This document shows, piece by piece, positions 1 through 8,437 of a DNA stretch of 64,000 nt. This stretch comes from UBA6168 sp041392505. Its GTDB lineage: Bacteria > Bacteroidota > Bacteroidia > Chitinophagales > Saprospiraceae. Position numbers and translations under genes: made by a program. Where the stretch lies: contig JAWKLX010000011.1 in the NCBI GenBank assembly GCA_041392505.1, forward strand, positions 62,001 to 126,000. Direction: 5' to 3'. The notes under the pieces are model-generated. The model was not told the DNA's origin. It made no database searches and was given only the letters and a program-made list of their open reading frames with translations. Every line of letters begins with the position of its first letter. The stretch's first letter is position 1.

Positions 1-428
1 ACCACGCCGATGGGCTGGCGCAGGGTGTAATTGATGGCTACCCCCTCCATCTGGTGCGAGTCCGACCCGAAATGTAAAATCGCCGTTGCAAAAAAACGGA
101 TATTGGCCTCCGCCCTCGGTATGTCGACCTCCCTTGCGATGGAAATGGCTTTCCCCGAATCCCTGCATTCCGCTTGTGCCAATGCTTCTTTTTTTTCTGC
201 AATTAAATCGGCTATTTTATTCATGATCCGATAGCGCTCCTGCACACCACAAGTCGACCATTTGGCGAAGGCATTTTTAGCGGCCTCCACAGCGGCCTCT
301 ACATCCGCTGCATCGGAATCGGGAATCAAGGAATATATTTTTCCCGTGGACGGGTCGTAATTATCAATATAATTTCCGGAATTTGGTGGGACATGTTTCC
401 CGTTTATATAATTGGCTATTTTTTTCAT
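1..428 (-). CDS. Aldehyde dehydrogenase, N-terminal part (runs off the window)
   Basis: The reading frame opens at the ATG at 428 and stays open to base 1, giving about 142 residues. It starts MKKIANYINGKH and continues with the N-terminal NAD(P)-binding region of the aldehyde dehydrogenase superfamily, including DPSTGKIYSLIPDSDAADVE, AFAKWS and an AEANIRFFA helix. This is the opening typical of 2-hydroxymuconic-semialdehyde-type enzymes that oxidise aldehydes to acids in the cytosol. The catalytic Cys and Glu lie outside the window, so the substrate cannot be inferred. It follows purK on the same strand, separated by a 29-bp inverted repeat, so it is probably a separate transcription unit. 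Confidence 0.85.
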   Translation of the reverse strand, partial: MKKIANYINGKHVPPNSGNYIDNYDPSTGKIYSLIPDSDAADVEAAVEAAKNAFAKWSTCGVQERYRIMNKIADLIAEKKEALAQAECRDSGKAISIAREVDIPRAEANIRFFATAILHFGSDSHQMEGVAINYTLRQPIGV

Positions 429-462
429 GGTCGAATTAATTGGCTGTTTTTTAATCAATTAA

Positions 463-537
463 TTAAACACATAGACACATAGAGCACATAGAATTTATTA
501 ATAAAAAACTATGTGTTCTATGTGTCTATGTGTTTAA
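463..537. repeat. Inverted repeat with 29-bp arms
   Basis: The arms at 463-491 and 509-537 are complementary except for one position, which would be a G-U pair in RNA, and enclose a 17-nt AT-rich loop. The arms are built from an ACACATAG-like short repeat. It lies between the 3' end of purK and the start of the aldehyde dehydrogenase gene, both on the minus strand, so it may act as a transcription terminator. It may equally be a dispersed palindrome of the kind seen elsewhere in this window. Confidence 0.8.
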
Positions 538-543
538 AATAAA

Positions 544-1689
544 TCAACTCACCACCTTCAATATTTCCTTCACCTTCCTCGCCTTATTTTTCGCATTTTC
601 CAAATCCGCATCCAGCACCGTTACATGACCCATTTTCCGATAAGGTTTTGTGACCGCTTTTCCATATAAATGAATTTTAACGCCTTCCATTTTCAGGCAT
701 TCCTCCAAACCCTCATAATTTACGGGGCCAGTAAAACCGGGTTCGCCCAATAAATTCACCATGACGGAAGCAGTTTTCATTTTTGTACTGCCCAATGGCA
801 AATTTAAAATACCCCTTAAATGCTGTTCGTATTGGGAAGTATAACAACTGTCGATCGTATGGTGGCCGCTGTTGTGCGGGCGGGGGGCGACTTCATTAAT
901 TAATAATTCGCCATTTTTTCCTAAAAATAATTCGACGGCGAGCAGCCCACAGATATTATAAGCATTAATTGTTTTGACCGCCAACGCTTCTGCTTGTTGC
1001 GCAATTTTTTCATCTAAACCTGCGGGACAAACCAAGAATTCCACCAAATTGGCAATGGGGTTAAATTCCATCGCCACGGGAGGAAAAGCTTTTACTTCCC
1101 CATTTTCATTGCGGGCAACGACAACGGCTATTTCCACTTCTATATCTACCATTTCCTCGACCATCGAAGGCGTGTCCATAATTAGATGCAAATCATTTTC
1201 TGATTTTATGACAGCGACACCTTTTCCATCATATCCCGCCTCCCGTGATTTTTGCACAAAAGGGAATTTTAATTCGCCGGAATTAATGGCATTTAATAGG
1301 GCTGATTTATTTTCCCATAAATTAAATGGCGAGGTCGGCAAATTATTTTTTTTATAAAATTCTTTTTGCAGCCCTTTGTCTTTGATGATGTTCAGTGCCG
1401 AAGGGGAGGGGTGGACTTTCAATCCTTCTTTTTCCAATTGGAGAAGGGCATCGGTATTCACGTGCTCGATCTCGATGGTCAGCACATCCACTTGTTTGCC
1501 GAAGGCGTACACATCATCGAAGTTGTTGAAATTGCCTTCCACAAAATGGGAAGCCACTGGTCCGGCGGGGAATGTTTTGGAACCGTCCAGCGCCCAGGTC
1601 GTGAGGTCCCAGTTGTGGGCGGCGAGGGCCATCATCTTCCCCAATTGGCCGCCGCCAAGCATGCCTACTTTTATTTCGTTGATCTTCAT
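544..1689 (-). CDS. purK: 5-(carboxyamino)imidazole ribonucleotide synthase
   Basis: PurK catalyses ATP- and bicarbonate-dependent carboxylation of AIR to N5-CAIR in purine synthesis. The 381-residue length is normal for the family. The N-terminal nucleotide-binding fold begins with VGMLGGGQLGKMMALAAH, the ATP-grasp domain holds QKSREAGYDGKGV near residue 148, and the C-terminal NEVAPRPHNSGHHTID signature sits near residue 265. The start is the ATG at 1689. There is no purE next to it, so the operon arrangement is dispersed. A large inverted repeat follows the stop. Confidence 0.97.
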   Translation of the reverse strand: MKINEIKVGMLGGGQLGKMMALAAHNWDLTTWALDGSKTFPAGPVASHFVEGNFNNFDDVYAFGKQVDVLTIEIEHVNTDALLQLEKEGLKVHPSPSALNIIKDKGLQKEFYKKNNLPTSPFNLWENKSALLNAINSGELKFPFVQKSREAGYDGKGVAVIKSENDLHLIMDTPSMVEEMVDIEVEIAVVVARNENGEVKAFPPVAMEFNPIANLVEFLVCPAGLDEKIAQQAEALAVKTINAYNICGLLAVELFLGKNGELLINEVAPRPHNSGHHTIDSCYTSQYEQHLRGILNLPLGSTKMKTASVMVNLLGEPGFTGPVNYEGLEECLKMEGVKIHLYGKAVTKPYRKMGHVTVLDADLENAKNKARKVKEILKVVS

Positions 1690-1734
1690 GGGGCAAAGGT
1701 AAAAAGGTGGGGTATTTATTTTAACAGATTCCTT

Positions 1735-2472
1735 CTATAGAATTATCTCATGAGTTTGCTGTTCAATTAATGCTTCATATTGTTTAGTCAGAGCTTCATA
1801 AGATATAAAGTTTAGCCTTTTGCCTATTTCCTTGAAGGATGAATATTTGATTTTGCTCTCATATTCCTTTTTCTTTACTTTGTCAGCAACGATAATCATT
1901 CTTGTATTGAAATCTTGAAGATCATTAAATTTTAATAATGAGTTTTGAATATTAGTTGAATGTTCTACTTCGAAGAAAGAGTGAGGCATCTTTCTTTCAT
2001 TGAACCAAATGACATCTATTGTGGAACTTCTTTTAACAAAATGTGAATAGGAAAAATCTGGAATGGAATTTAACGAACTTAGCTCTGAAAGTTTTTTATC
2101 TAAAAATGTCCTGTTTGAATCTTGTGCAGGAATAAATGTATTGAATAATTTTAAATTTCCAACAACCACAAGCAGTCCTTGGTAATATGAGTGATTAAAT
2201 TCCGTTATTTCTTTGGAGTTTTTATTTGATTCATTTTCAATCAATATCCCTTTATTCTCCAATTCTTTTTTAAATGATTTTAACCCATATAGCCCAGGTT
2301 TAATTTTGTAAATATTGTTGTTTTGTTGGACTATTCTTCGTATACTGGCATGTGGAGTTTTAGTCCCCCAATTACAATCCTTTATTTTAAAAACTTCTTG
2401 GTATAATTGTCCTAATGTGGCTACTCCGCCCAACTTTGTCATTGTATCAATTACTGCTTCGTATTGTTTCAT
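1735..2472 (-). CDS. Winged-helix protein with a nuclease-like C-terminal domain
   Basis: The 245-residue protein has two parts. Residues 1-70 look like a HARE/winged-helix DNA-binding domain (an opening MTKLGGVATLGQLYQEV, then HASIRRIVQ and YKIKPGLYGL). Residues 100-245 contain IDVIWF followed by SFFEVEHSTNIQNSLLKF and RMIIVADK, an order that resembles a PD-(D/E)xK fold with Asp and an ExE pair. I do not recognise a named family, and nuclease activity is inference. It starts 5 nt after the stop of the ParB-like gene on the same strand, so the two are almost surely co-transcribed. Codon use is AT-rich compared with purK, which suggests acquisition. A possible job is a small restriction or defence module. 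Confidence 0.7.
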   Translation of the reverse strand: MKQYEAVIDTMTKLGGVATLGQLYQEVFKIKDCNWGTKTPHASIRRIVQQNNNIYKIKPGLYGLKSFKKELENKGILIENESNKNSKEITEFNHSYYQGLLVVVGNLKLFNTFIPAQDSNRTFLDKKLSELSSLNSIPDFSYSHFVKRSSTIDVIWFNERKMPHSFFEVEHSTNIQNSLLKFNDLQDFNTRMIIVADKVKKKEYESKIKYSSFKEIGKRLNFISYEALTKQYEALIEQQTHEIIL

Positions 2473-2477
2473 AGATG

Positions 2478-2873
2478 TTATTCATTTTCGATATTAATTA
2501 CATCATAAATAAGAATTGTTTTTACGTTCTTTCTTTTACAAACTCTATATCTATGATTGCCATCCTCAATTTGATTGTCTTTAACAACAATGGGAGGCAT
2601 TGTTTCTAAGGGTTTTGAGAAATAGCTATTTTCCTTTTTTATATCTTGAAGATTGGCTTCAATTTTACCACTGTTCAATTGGTGAATGTTGACTTCTCTT
2701 AAAATAGCTTTATATCCCCAAAAATAATCTAACATTAAATTTATGTCAGTATAACTTGGGGATACCGAAGAAATATAATCGGCAATAGCATAATTATCTT
2801 TTAGGCACTTTTCAAACATAGAATAAAGCTTTAAGCAAAGTTCAACATTTTTTCTCTTTGTTTGGTTATTCAA
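2478..2873 (-). CDS. ParB/Srx-like domain protein
   Basis: This is a 131-residue AT-rich gene. Its C-terminal third reads PPIVVKDNQIEDGNHRYRV and then KTILIYDVI, the ParB/sulfiredoxin-like fold signature with a DGNHR core that in relatives binds nucleotides. The N-terminal two thirds are helical and not recognised. The only upstream start in frame is TTG at 2873, a few bases from the end of an ISAs1-type element, and an internal ATG lies at codon 19, so the start is uncertain. The IS may have separated the gene from its promoter. It pairs with the winged-helix gene immediately downstream. Confidence 0.65.
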   Translation of the reverse strand: MNNQTKRKNVELCLKLYSMFEKCLKDNYAIADYISSVSPSYTDINLMLDYFWGYKAILREVNIHQLNSGKIEANLQDIKKENSYFSKPLETMPPIVVKDNQIEDGNHRYRVCKRKNVKTILIYDVINIENE

Positions 2874-2884
2874 TTTTTTTTGTT

Positions 2885-4061
2885 AGGTTAAACGCACGAA
2901 AACGTTGTTAGAAATTTTTGAGTACTTCAAAGAGCAGGGAATCATTCCAAGCGACCTTCTTCCTCATGGTCTTCAAGGACTTTCTCCCCTTGCTCTTCAT
3001 CAAAGTTTGCAAGGCCATCTTTCTCACAATTGCCATGTTTTCAGGGCCATTCCCTTCCCTCAACCTTTGGCGGTCTTCATTAAAAACGACATCCAGATGC
3101 CAATGTAGCTGGTTTTCAATGCTCCAATGCTTGCGGGTACATCCCGCAAAGTATTCAGCACTTTCCGCCCTGCTGCTGATGTAGAAGCGGGCCTGTAACG
3201 TGGGGTTTCCTTCACCGTTCTTAAATCCCCTTTCGGCTTCCACCAGGATGACCCTTTTGCTGTCCGCCCATTTCAGGGATTCGTCAATGTAGGTCAGGTC
3301 GTCGCAGACATAAGTCGTCCGCCTTTCAACCCTCCCGCCGCAGTAACCCACTTCCGAATAGACATCCATCTGGGCCTTGTGTTTCCCCATCCAATCCTGT
3401 GCTTCTTCGTAAAGGCCTTTTTGGTTTTTCTTCAGCGCCAGCAAGTAATCGCCCCCGTTTGGAGCGTATAAGGGCTGCCACCTTTCTGTCACAGCCCATT
3501 GCGTCTATGCTCACCATAGCCCCACGCACATCAATCGCTTCAACCAGTTCCGGATAGCGGTTTTTTCATTGCTCTTTTTGTCCGTCTTCACTTGCCCCAG
3601 CGATACACAATGCTCTGATGCCCAAGCGCTTACTATACAGATGGCGGCTGTCTTTTTGCCACGCTTCCTGGTAGCTCCTCAGTACCTTGCCGTCAATATT
3701 GACCTGGTATTCTTCCAAAGCTTTTTAACACTTCCTGGTACGTTCCCGAAGGTATTTTTCAAATGCCCTGGCATCTATGTTTTGAAATACACGGCGGAAA
3801 GTGTCGTGGGAAGGGATGCCATTGGGCAGCGGGACAAATTGGCGCAAAAATCCCTCTTCTCAGCACCGTATTCTGCTATTTCCTCGAAATCATCCGCCCC
3901 GCTGATTACTGCACATAGAGACATCACTAAATGGAATGGTAATGTTTAACTTGGGTTTTCCGCCGAAAATCAGGATGTCCTCAAATATTTATTAATTTCA
4001 TCCCAAAAGATAAGCTCTTTTGCCTACTTTTTCTCTAACAATGTTTTCGTGCGTTTAACCT
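2885..4061. mobile_element. ISAs1-type insertion sequence, decayed
   Basis: The ends form inverted repeats of about 28 bp starting AGGTTAAACGCACGAAAAC; the right copy ends at 4061 with two or three mismatches. Inside is one transposase reading frame on the minus strand, broken several times. The flanks both carry a T-rich ATTTTTTTGT-like stretch, a plausible target duplication of about 10 bp, though homopolymer slippage blurs it. The element sits in the space between the ParB-like gene and the DUF2199 gene, which diverge from it. Length of about 1.18 kb fits the family. Confidence 0.85.
2908..3955 (-). pseudogene. ISAs1-family transposase, multiply frameshifted
   Basis: Read from about 3955 downward, the pieces in order are ISGADDFEEIAEYG, then GIPSHDTFRRVFQ, NIDGKVLRSYQEAW, VSIDAMGCDRKV, GGDYLLALKKNQKGLY and finally HWSIENQLHWHLDVVFNED. 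These are the standard landmarks of ISAs1/DDE transposases, in the right order, but they fall in different frames and at least two stops interrupt them. The longest intact piece is the C-terminal 194 residues (2908-3492). The enzyme cannot be made as one protein, so the copy is immobile unless another copy acts in trans. Several lesions are single-base. Confidence 0.9.
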
Positions 4062-4080
4062 ATTTTTTTGTCAAAAAATA

Positions 4081-4088
4081 TAATTTTG
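4081..4088 (+). promoter_or_regulatory. Possible -7 box (TAATTTTG) for the DUF2199 gene
   Basis: The octamer matches the Bacteroidota TAnnTTTG element and ends 22 nt before the ATG at 4111. No clear TTG lies 19-21 nt upstream; that position falls in the inverted repeat of the neighbouring IS, so the insertion may have replaced the upstream box. Confidence 0.35.
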
Positions 4089-4110
4089 ATTGAAATACAA
4101 TTCATCTATC

Positions 4111-4619
4111 ATGACCTACTTCTGCTCCCACTGCAATACCGAACATGAAGACTGGCCCGCCCTTATATTCAATGCCCCCGATTTTTATATACAGTTAAGT
4201 GAAGAAGAAAAAGAACATGCGCTGCTCACTTCTGACCTTTGCGTGATTCAGCATGGTGGCCAGACCGACCGATTTATCCGCTGTGTGATGCACCAAAAAG
4301 TGAACGAACATTGCCGGGATTTGGAATATGGGTCAGGGGTGAGTTTGAGTGAAAAGAATTATAACGAGTATGTGGAGCATTTTACAAGGAAGAATACCAA
4401 GCCCAATATTTCGGGTGGCTCTCCAATTGGTTGCCGGGGTACGGTGAATTCGTTTGGGTAAAAATGCACATCGCTGTGGATAATACGGACAACCAGCGCC
4501 CCAAGGCTTTTGTGCAGGTGGTCAATGATCCAGACATTCCATTGGTGAGGGACTATTTTCAGGGCATTTCTTTGGAGGCGGCGCAGGCGAGGGTGGAGGG
4601 GGTAATGGGCAATGACTAA
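4111..4619 (+). pseudogene. DUF2199 family protein, one frameshift
   Basis: The N-terminal part begins MTYFCSHCNTEHEDWPALIF, with the CSHC start usual for DUF2199, and continues through VIQHGGQTDRFIRCVMHQKV. Near 4396-4400 the frame slips by one missing base. The continuation reads QAQYFGWLSNWLPGYGEF, then VWVKMHIAVDNTD and RPKAFVQVVNDPDIPLVRDY, which is the rest of the family domain. The function of the family is unknown. The ATG at 4111 is preferred to the TTG at 4090. It is convergent with the antitoxin-like gene. The single indel could be a sequencing error or true decay. Confidence 0.8.
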
Positions 4620-4637
4620 GAACTCATCCCAGTTTTT

Positions 4638-4847
4638 TTAAGCCTTTTCATTCAGCCAATTGTTGAGGTCTTTTTCCGTAATGTTTTTTTCCTCGACTGC
4701 CTTGTCGACTTCGTCGATCAACTTATTAGAAAAGTAATTGGCCAGCATTTTTTTGATGGCGATCAAATCTTCTTCAGTGTGTTGAAAAGAATAAATCTTC
4801 AACAATTCCAATTGTAAAGGACTCAGTGCTACTGGAATATTTTGCAT
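4638..4847 (-). CDS. Orphan antitoxin-like small protein
   Basis: The 69-residue protein has the pattern LSPLQLELLKIYSFQHTEED followed by an IKKMLANYF-like segment, DEVDKAVEEKNITEKDL and NWLNEK. This resembles small antitoxin-like proteins common in Bacteroidota and Cyanobacteria that usually precede a PIN-domain or similar toxin gene. No toxin gene follows: the next gene is the convergent DUF2199. A decayed IS4-type element ends 28 bp upstream. Assignment rests on pattern memory, so toxin-antitoxin function is only likely. The start is the ATG at 4847. Confidence 0.7.
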   Translation of the reverse strand: MQNIPVALSPLQLELLKIYSFQHTEEDLIAIKKMLANYFSNKLIDEVDKAVEEKNITEKDLNNWLNEKA

Positions 4848-4858
4848 AATTTTTTTTC

Positions 4859-4890
4859 CAAAGATAATCTCTTTCTATTCTACTGAACAA
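4859..4890 (-). promoter_or_regulatory. Hybrid promoter made by IS insertion (possible)
   Basis: On the minus strand a TATCTTTG box (4859-4866) precedes the antitoxin-like gene, and a TTG (4888-4890) lies exactly 21 nt upstream. The TTG belongs to the inverted repeat of the adjacent IS4-type element, while the -7 box belongs to the host. The spacing fits the Bacteroidota consensus. Before insertion the same distance held only A/T bases. Confidence 0.4.
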
Positions 4891-6178
4891 TAGATTTTTC
4901 TAAAGTGTAAAAATGCTGATACAGAGGATTTGTGGTCTTGCCCTCCAATGAATCAATTCATTAATTTCCCCAATGAATTCTTCAAAAGAGAAAACCTCTG
5001 CCAATAAATTTTCAAAACCTGCATAAAGACGGATTTCGCAGGGGCTATAAAAGGATCCCGTGTCATAAAATATCCTCTATTTCCTGTGGCTCAACTTGTT
5101 CAAAATGAACGATGCCTTTCGATGGCCATAACGTAAATAATGGTCAATACGGCAAACATCAGATCAATTTTATGTTGCCCTTGGACGGCAAGCTCCTCCA
5201 ATCGTAGGCCGCTCTTTTTCAGGTGCTTAAAGCAGATTTCGATTTTATATCTTTTCCGGGATAAAATTTCGAGGCTTCCTTCATGTCCCCCATGTTGGTC
5301 ATCAGGAAGATGCAACCTGCTTTACCCCTAGATGAATCGTTACCGAAAGCTGTCAATTTAACGATCAGTTCCGACATCAAAACTGCTTCGACATAGCTTT
5401 TGCAAGAGGCGTGATAAATACGCCGGATAACTTTCAGCCCTAATTTCCTGTCCTTGATTTTGCCCCTTTATGCCAAAGTTCAATTTTGAAATTGGCACGA
5501 ATGCGCATGACAAATTGAACGCCCCGGTTTTCTAAGCCCTTAAACCATCAAAGCCAATGAATTCACGGTCTCCTGCAATATGGAGCTGTGGCATCGGAAC
5601 ATCGGATAAAGACCATATCGATCAATTTATCCAACAAATCCAAGCGCTGCCTGCAGTTGTTGTTTCCTGCATGCCCCAGGTCAAGCCAAACCAGGGGGAC
5701 GAAAAAGTCACGGTACAAAAGACCGATAACCAACAGGTTGATGTGCGTTTTTCCGTACTTCCAATTGGTCCGGTCTAAAAGTAGGTAGCAATCAGGGGCT
5801 TTGACAAAAGGTGTTGATCACCAAAATGCAGGCAAACTGAAAAACATCTAGTAGTGTTGCCCGATTGAAAGCGTTTCAAACGGCTATAAGCGTTGAATTT
5901 CCGGAGTTTTTCATCCAAAACTTTGCCCATCCGCTTTGCTGCCGCACTTAAATTAGTGGTCTGGGCTGCCAAAATGCAGGCGCAACCAATAAATAACTGG
6001 TTTAGTTTTTCTCTTCAGATAACGGGTATTTGCGATTGCAAATCCTTGGAGTTTTTAAATTTCTATCATGGCGAAAAAAATGGTTTGGTGACCTTATTTT
6101 TTTCGCCTTTTTTGTGCCATTACCTTTCCAACTTTTTGGAAAGTATCATATTAGAAAAATCTATTGTTCAGTAGAATA
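4876..6178. mobile_element. IS4-type insertion sequence, decayed, with 9-bp target duplication
   Basis: Perfect inverted repeats of about 26 bp (TATTCTACTGAACAATAG at the left end, its complement at the right) bound the element. The 9-bp sequence ATCTCTTTC occurs immediately outside both ends (4867-4875 and 6179-6187), a clear target duplication. Inside are fragments of a minus-strand DDE transposase. Intact ends with a broken gene suggest a fairly recent insertion, or indel errors in this stretch. It lies between the cyclase gene and the antitoxin-like gene. Confidence 0.9.
5090..5985 (-). pseudogene. IS4-family transposase, frameshifted
   Basis: Fragments in order along the minus strand: LLAAQTTNLSAAAKRM-like N-terminal helix, then LDRTNWKYGKTHINLLVIGL with the first catalytic Asp, VWLDLGHAGNNNC, IGFDG-like second-Asp region, and near 5100-5315 RKRYKIEICFKHLKKSGLRL followed by HKIDLMFAVLTIIYVMAIER, the region holding the catalytic Glu. 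The pieces lie in different frames and stops intervene, so no full transposase can be made. The pattern is that of IS4-family enzymes with an IExxFKxLK core. Confidence 0.85.
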
Positions 6179-6208
6179 ATCTCTTTCAAATTAATTAAAA
6201 AACTACCG

Positions 6209-6990
6209 TTACTCCTCCACCATTGCTACCACCCGTGCCGGCGCTGCCGATGCACCCACAATTTTTAAAGGGAAAACCGCCACTTTAAAGCCCGAAAAAG
6301 GCAGCGCATCCAAGTTGGTCAATTGCTCGATGTGGCAATATTCTTTTTTCCTTCCGACCAGGTGTGCTTCCCAAAACAGTTCGGAGTCGTTCGTCTCTTT
6401 GGCTTTTTTTATCATGTAGGGCAACGGCAAATCCCAGCCCCATTGGTCGATGCCCATCACCTTGATGCCTTGGTCGATCAGCCATTCGGTCGCTTCTGCA
6501 CTCATGCCCGTGCCATTGGTGAAAAACTGTTTTGTCCCCATGTGTGGTTATCTTTCCGAGTTTTGATGAGCACGATCATTTTGGGCTTTAATTCCAAGTC
6601 GTTTTTTTGCAAAAACGCTTGGATATCGGCCGAGGTGATCGCTTCAAAATCGGGTTTGTGTTTCATGTCAATGACGATGCCTTCCCCGAAGCACCAGTCG
6701 AGCGGTACTTCATCAATGGTCTTGGCAGGTTGGCCCTCGCAAGTGGGCGCATAATGCCAGGGCGCATCAATATGAGTAGTGGCGTGCACGCCCATTTTTT
6801 GGATGCTGTCGTCCGCCCAGCCGATAAAATTTTTCGGGAAAAGGCGCGCTGGCAGGCCAAAAACGCAACAGCCATTTCGCTTTTTTATGTGGTTTGTGCT
6901 TGATCTTTACCCGCATGAAAGCAAGGGTCGCTTTCAGGTTGTACCGGGATGGTTTGGACAGGTCTATTATCTTCTACGATGCTGCTTTTG
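6209..6990 (-). pseudogene. Cyclase (kynurenine formamidase-like), frameshifted
   Basis: Pieces read GWADDSIQKMGVHATTHIDA with the metal-binding HxTHxD-type motif of the cyclase/KynB-like hydrolase family, then EVPLDWCFGEGIVIDM and MIVLIKTRKDNHTWG. A missing base at about 6541 moves the frame to TKQFFTNGTGMSAEATEWLI, then VMGIDQWGWDLPLPY, ending ARVVAMVEE. Upstream the N-terminal part (EMAVA to VFGLPARLFPKNF) needs another inserted base near 6865 and a stop near 6885 is bypassed only by a frame change. The exact start is unclear, near 6990. These enzymes hydrolyse cyclic amides or esters; the substrate is unknown. Confidence 0.75.
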
Positions 6991-7295
6991 CGCAAGGTAA
7001 TAAAATTAGCAGAGCGGCCAATAGTAGGAATTACGAAAGGCCGAAAAGACAGAACGTCAATTAGAAATAACAGGAAGTTTTTTAAAATATGAAAGGCCGT
7101 CGAGAGGATATCCGACGGCCTTTTTCAAACCTGTGCCAGGGGTGTTCCCTGCCAAAGGTCAGGTATGTTTTTTGGAAAGGGAGACAAACATAAGGGTTTA
7201 GACCCTGATTGTCAAGTAGATAGCGTAAAATTCAAGGCAAATAGTTCTTGGGTTTGGGGTAGATGGTCGCATGGATTGGCAAGACATTAATTGCC
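6991..7295. other. Intergenic stretch with one strong hairpin
   Basis: Between the cyclase pseudogene and the phosphoesterase gene there is no convincing reading frame. Its only clear structure is the hairpin at 7092-7125. The part 7130-7260 has several short GC-paired stretches and could be the 3' region of the phosphoesterase transcript or a small RNA, but no known family was recognised. Confidence 0.5.
7092..7125. terminator. Hairpin terminator (GGCCGTCG stem)
   Basis: AAAGGCCGTCG (7092-7102) pairs with CGACGGCCTTT (7113-7123) around a 10-nt loop. A run of five T follows on the plus strand and an interrupted T-rich run on the minus strand. Since the genes on both sides are on the minus strand, the likely job is ending the phosphoesterase transcript. 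Confidence 0.65.
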
Positions 7296-8132
7296 TCAAT
7301 TCGTTTTGAGTAAATTTTGCAGCAAAATTTCTTTCTTCAAAATGGCCTCCATTTCCTCAAAATCATCTTCATGGACATTGAGTTTTGGGTTGTCCAAGCC
7401 AAACTCCGTTTCATCATAAGTGAACAATTTCCATTTGCCAAATTGGTATTCCAGAGCGGTCAGGTTTTCGACCCAGTCGCCTGAATTGAGATAAGTAACC
7501 TCACCTTCCTGTCTCACCTGTGGTTTGTGGATATGTCCGCAGATCACGTACTGATACCCTTGCTCCTTCGCCATTTGAATGGCCGTTTCCTCAAAGTCGC
7601 TGATAAATTTGACCGCCTCTTTCACCCTGTTTTTTACCTTGCCCGCAAACGACATCCGGGACATGTTGAATTTTGCCCGGACATTGTTGATGAATCGGTT
7701 CAGCCGGATCAACCAATCGTAACCAGTGCCACCCAACCGGGCGATGAGCGGGGAATATTTTATGAAGAGGTCGAAAATGTCGCCGTGAAAAATCCAGGTA
7801 TTTTTATCGCCCTGCTGCAGCACCAACTTGTCCCGCAAATGAATATTGCCCATCGAAAAATCGGAGTAGCGGCGCAGGGCGTCGTCATGGTTGCCAGTGA
7901 TATAATAAACTTTCGTGCCCTGGTCGGCCATTTTCAAAACCCGTTGAATGACCTTGATGTGTTCTTTGGGGAAATAATTTTTCTTAAACTGCCATATATC
8001 GATAAAATCACCGTTTAGTATCAGTACGTTGGGTTTGATGCTTTTTAAATAATTGAGCAGTTCTTTTGCATGGCAACCATAAGTGCCCAAATGGACATCG
8101 GATATTATGGCAATTTCGATTTCTCGTTTCAT
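7296..8132 (-). CDS. lpxH: UDP-2,3-diacylglucosamine diphosphatase-like metallophosphoesterase
   Basis: All calcineurin-like metal motifs are present in order: ISDVHLG at residue 10, LNGDFID near 40, TGNHDD near 80, FHGDIFD near 115 and CGHIHKP near 200. The pattern is that of LpxH, which cleaves UDP-diacylglucosamine to lipid X at the inner face of the cytoplasmic membrane in lipid A synthesis. At 278 residues it is longer than the enterobacterial enzyme but usual for the Bacteroidota form. The start is the ATG at 8132. The acidic C-terminus (EDDFEEMEAIL) is an addition of unknown role. Assignment to lpxH rather than a paralogue is probable, not certain. Confidence 0.85.
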   Translation of the reverse strand: MKREIEIAIISDVHLGTYGCHAKELLNYLKSIKPNVLILNGDFIDIWQFKKNYFPKEHIKVIQRVLKMADQGTKVYYITGNHDDALRRYSDFSMGNIHLRDKLVLQQGDKNTWIFHGDIFDLFIKYSPLIARLGGTGYDWLIRLNRFINNVRAKFNMSRMSFAGKVKNRVKEAVKFISDFEETAIQMAKEQGYQYVICGHIHKPQVRQEGEVTYLNSGDWVENLTALEYQFGKWKLFTYDETEFGLDNPKLNVHEDDFEEMEAILKKEILLQNLLKTN

Positions 8133-8280
8133 GATTTGCTTGGGCGATTCATTTAATACAGTGGGAAAAAATTCGACTTATTTTCTTTCGCGCAAGTGGG
8201 CTGGAAAAAGATTGGTTTATCCTGCCCCGCATTTTGAAAATAAATTTTCACACACGGTATTTAGGTTTTTCGTTTTAGAA

Positions 8281-8437
8281 ATATGCTGCAAGTTGCAGCA
8301 GCATTGTAAAGGAGGAGTAAAATGCTGATTATTAAAAAATTAACTATTTTTTGCAAGGATTAACAATGATGCGTCCGACAAGCAGTTGCCTCTAATTATT
8401 AAGGTTTGCCCGCTGAAATACCAATCGGTATTTTTTA
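8281..8437 (+). promoter_or_regulatory. Leader with strong Shine-Dalgarno mini-ORFs and an attenuator-like hairpin
   Basis: A GGAGG-type ribosome site (AAAGGAGGAGT, 8308-8318) sits just ahead of ATG 8322, which opens a 13-codon frame ending at 8363 (MLIIKKLTIFCKD). A second mini-frame starts at 8372 (MMRPTSSCL). A short hairpin AAATACC/GGTATTT (8416-8433) with a T-run follows directly, ending two bases before the TTG start of the next gene. Strong Shine-Dalgarno sites are rare here, so this looks like a translated leader with a terminator or ribosome-site mask. Purely a sequence inference. Confidence 0.4.

Noticed and set aside
7130..7260. A signal recognition particle RNA or 6S RNA
   Set aside because: GGTCAGG and GGAAAGGGAG occur in a suggestive order, but the expected stem pairing and the conserved loop are not there.
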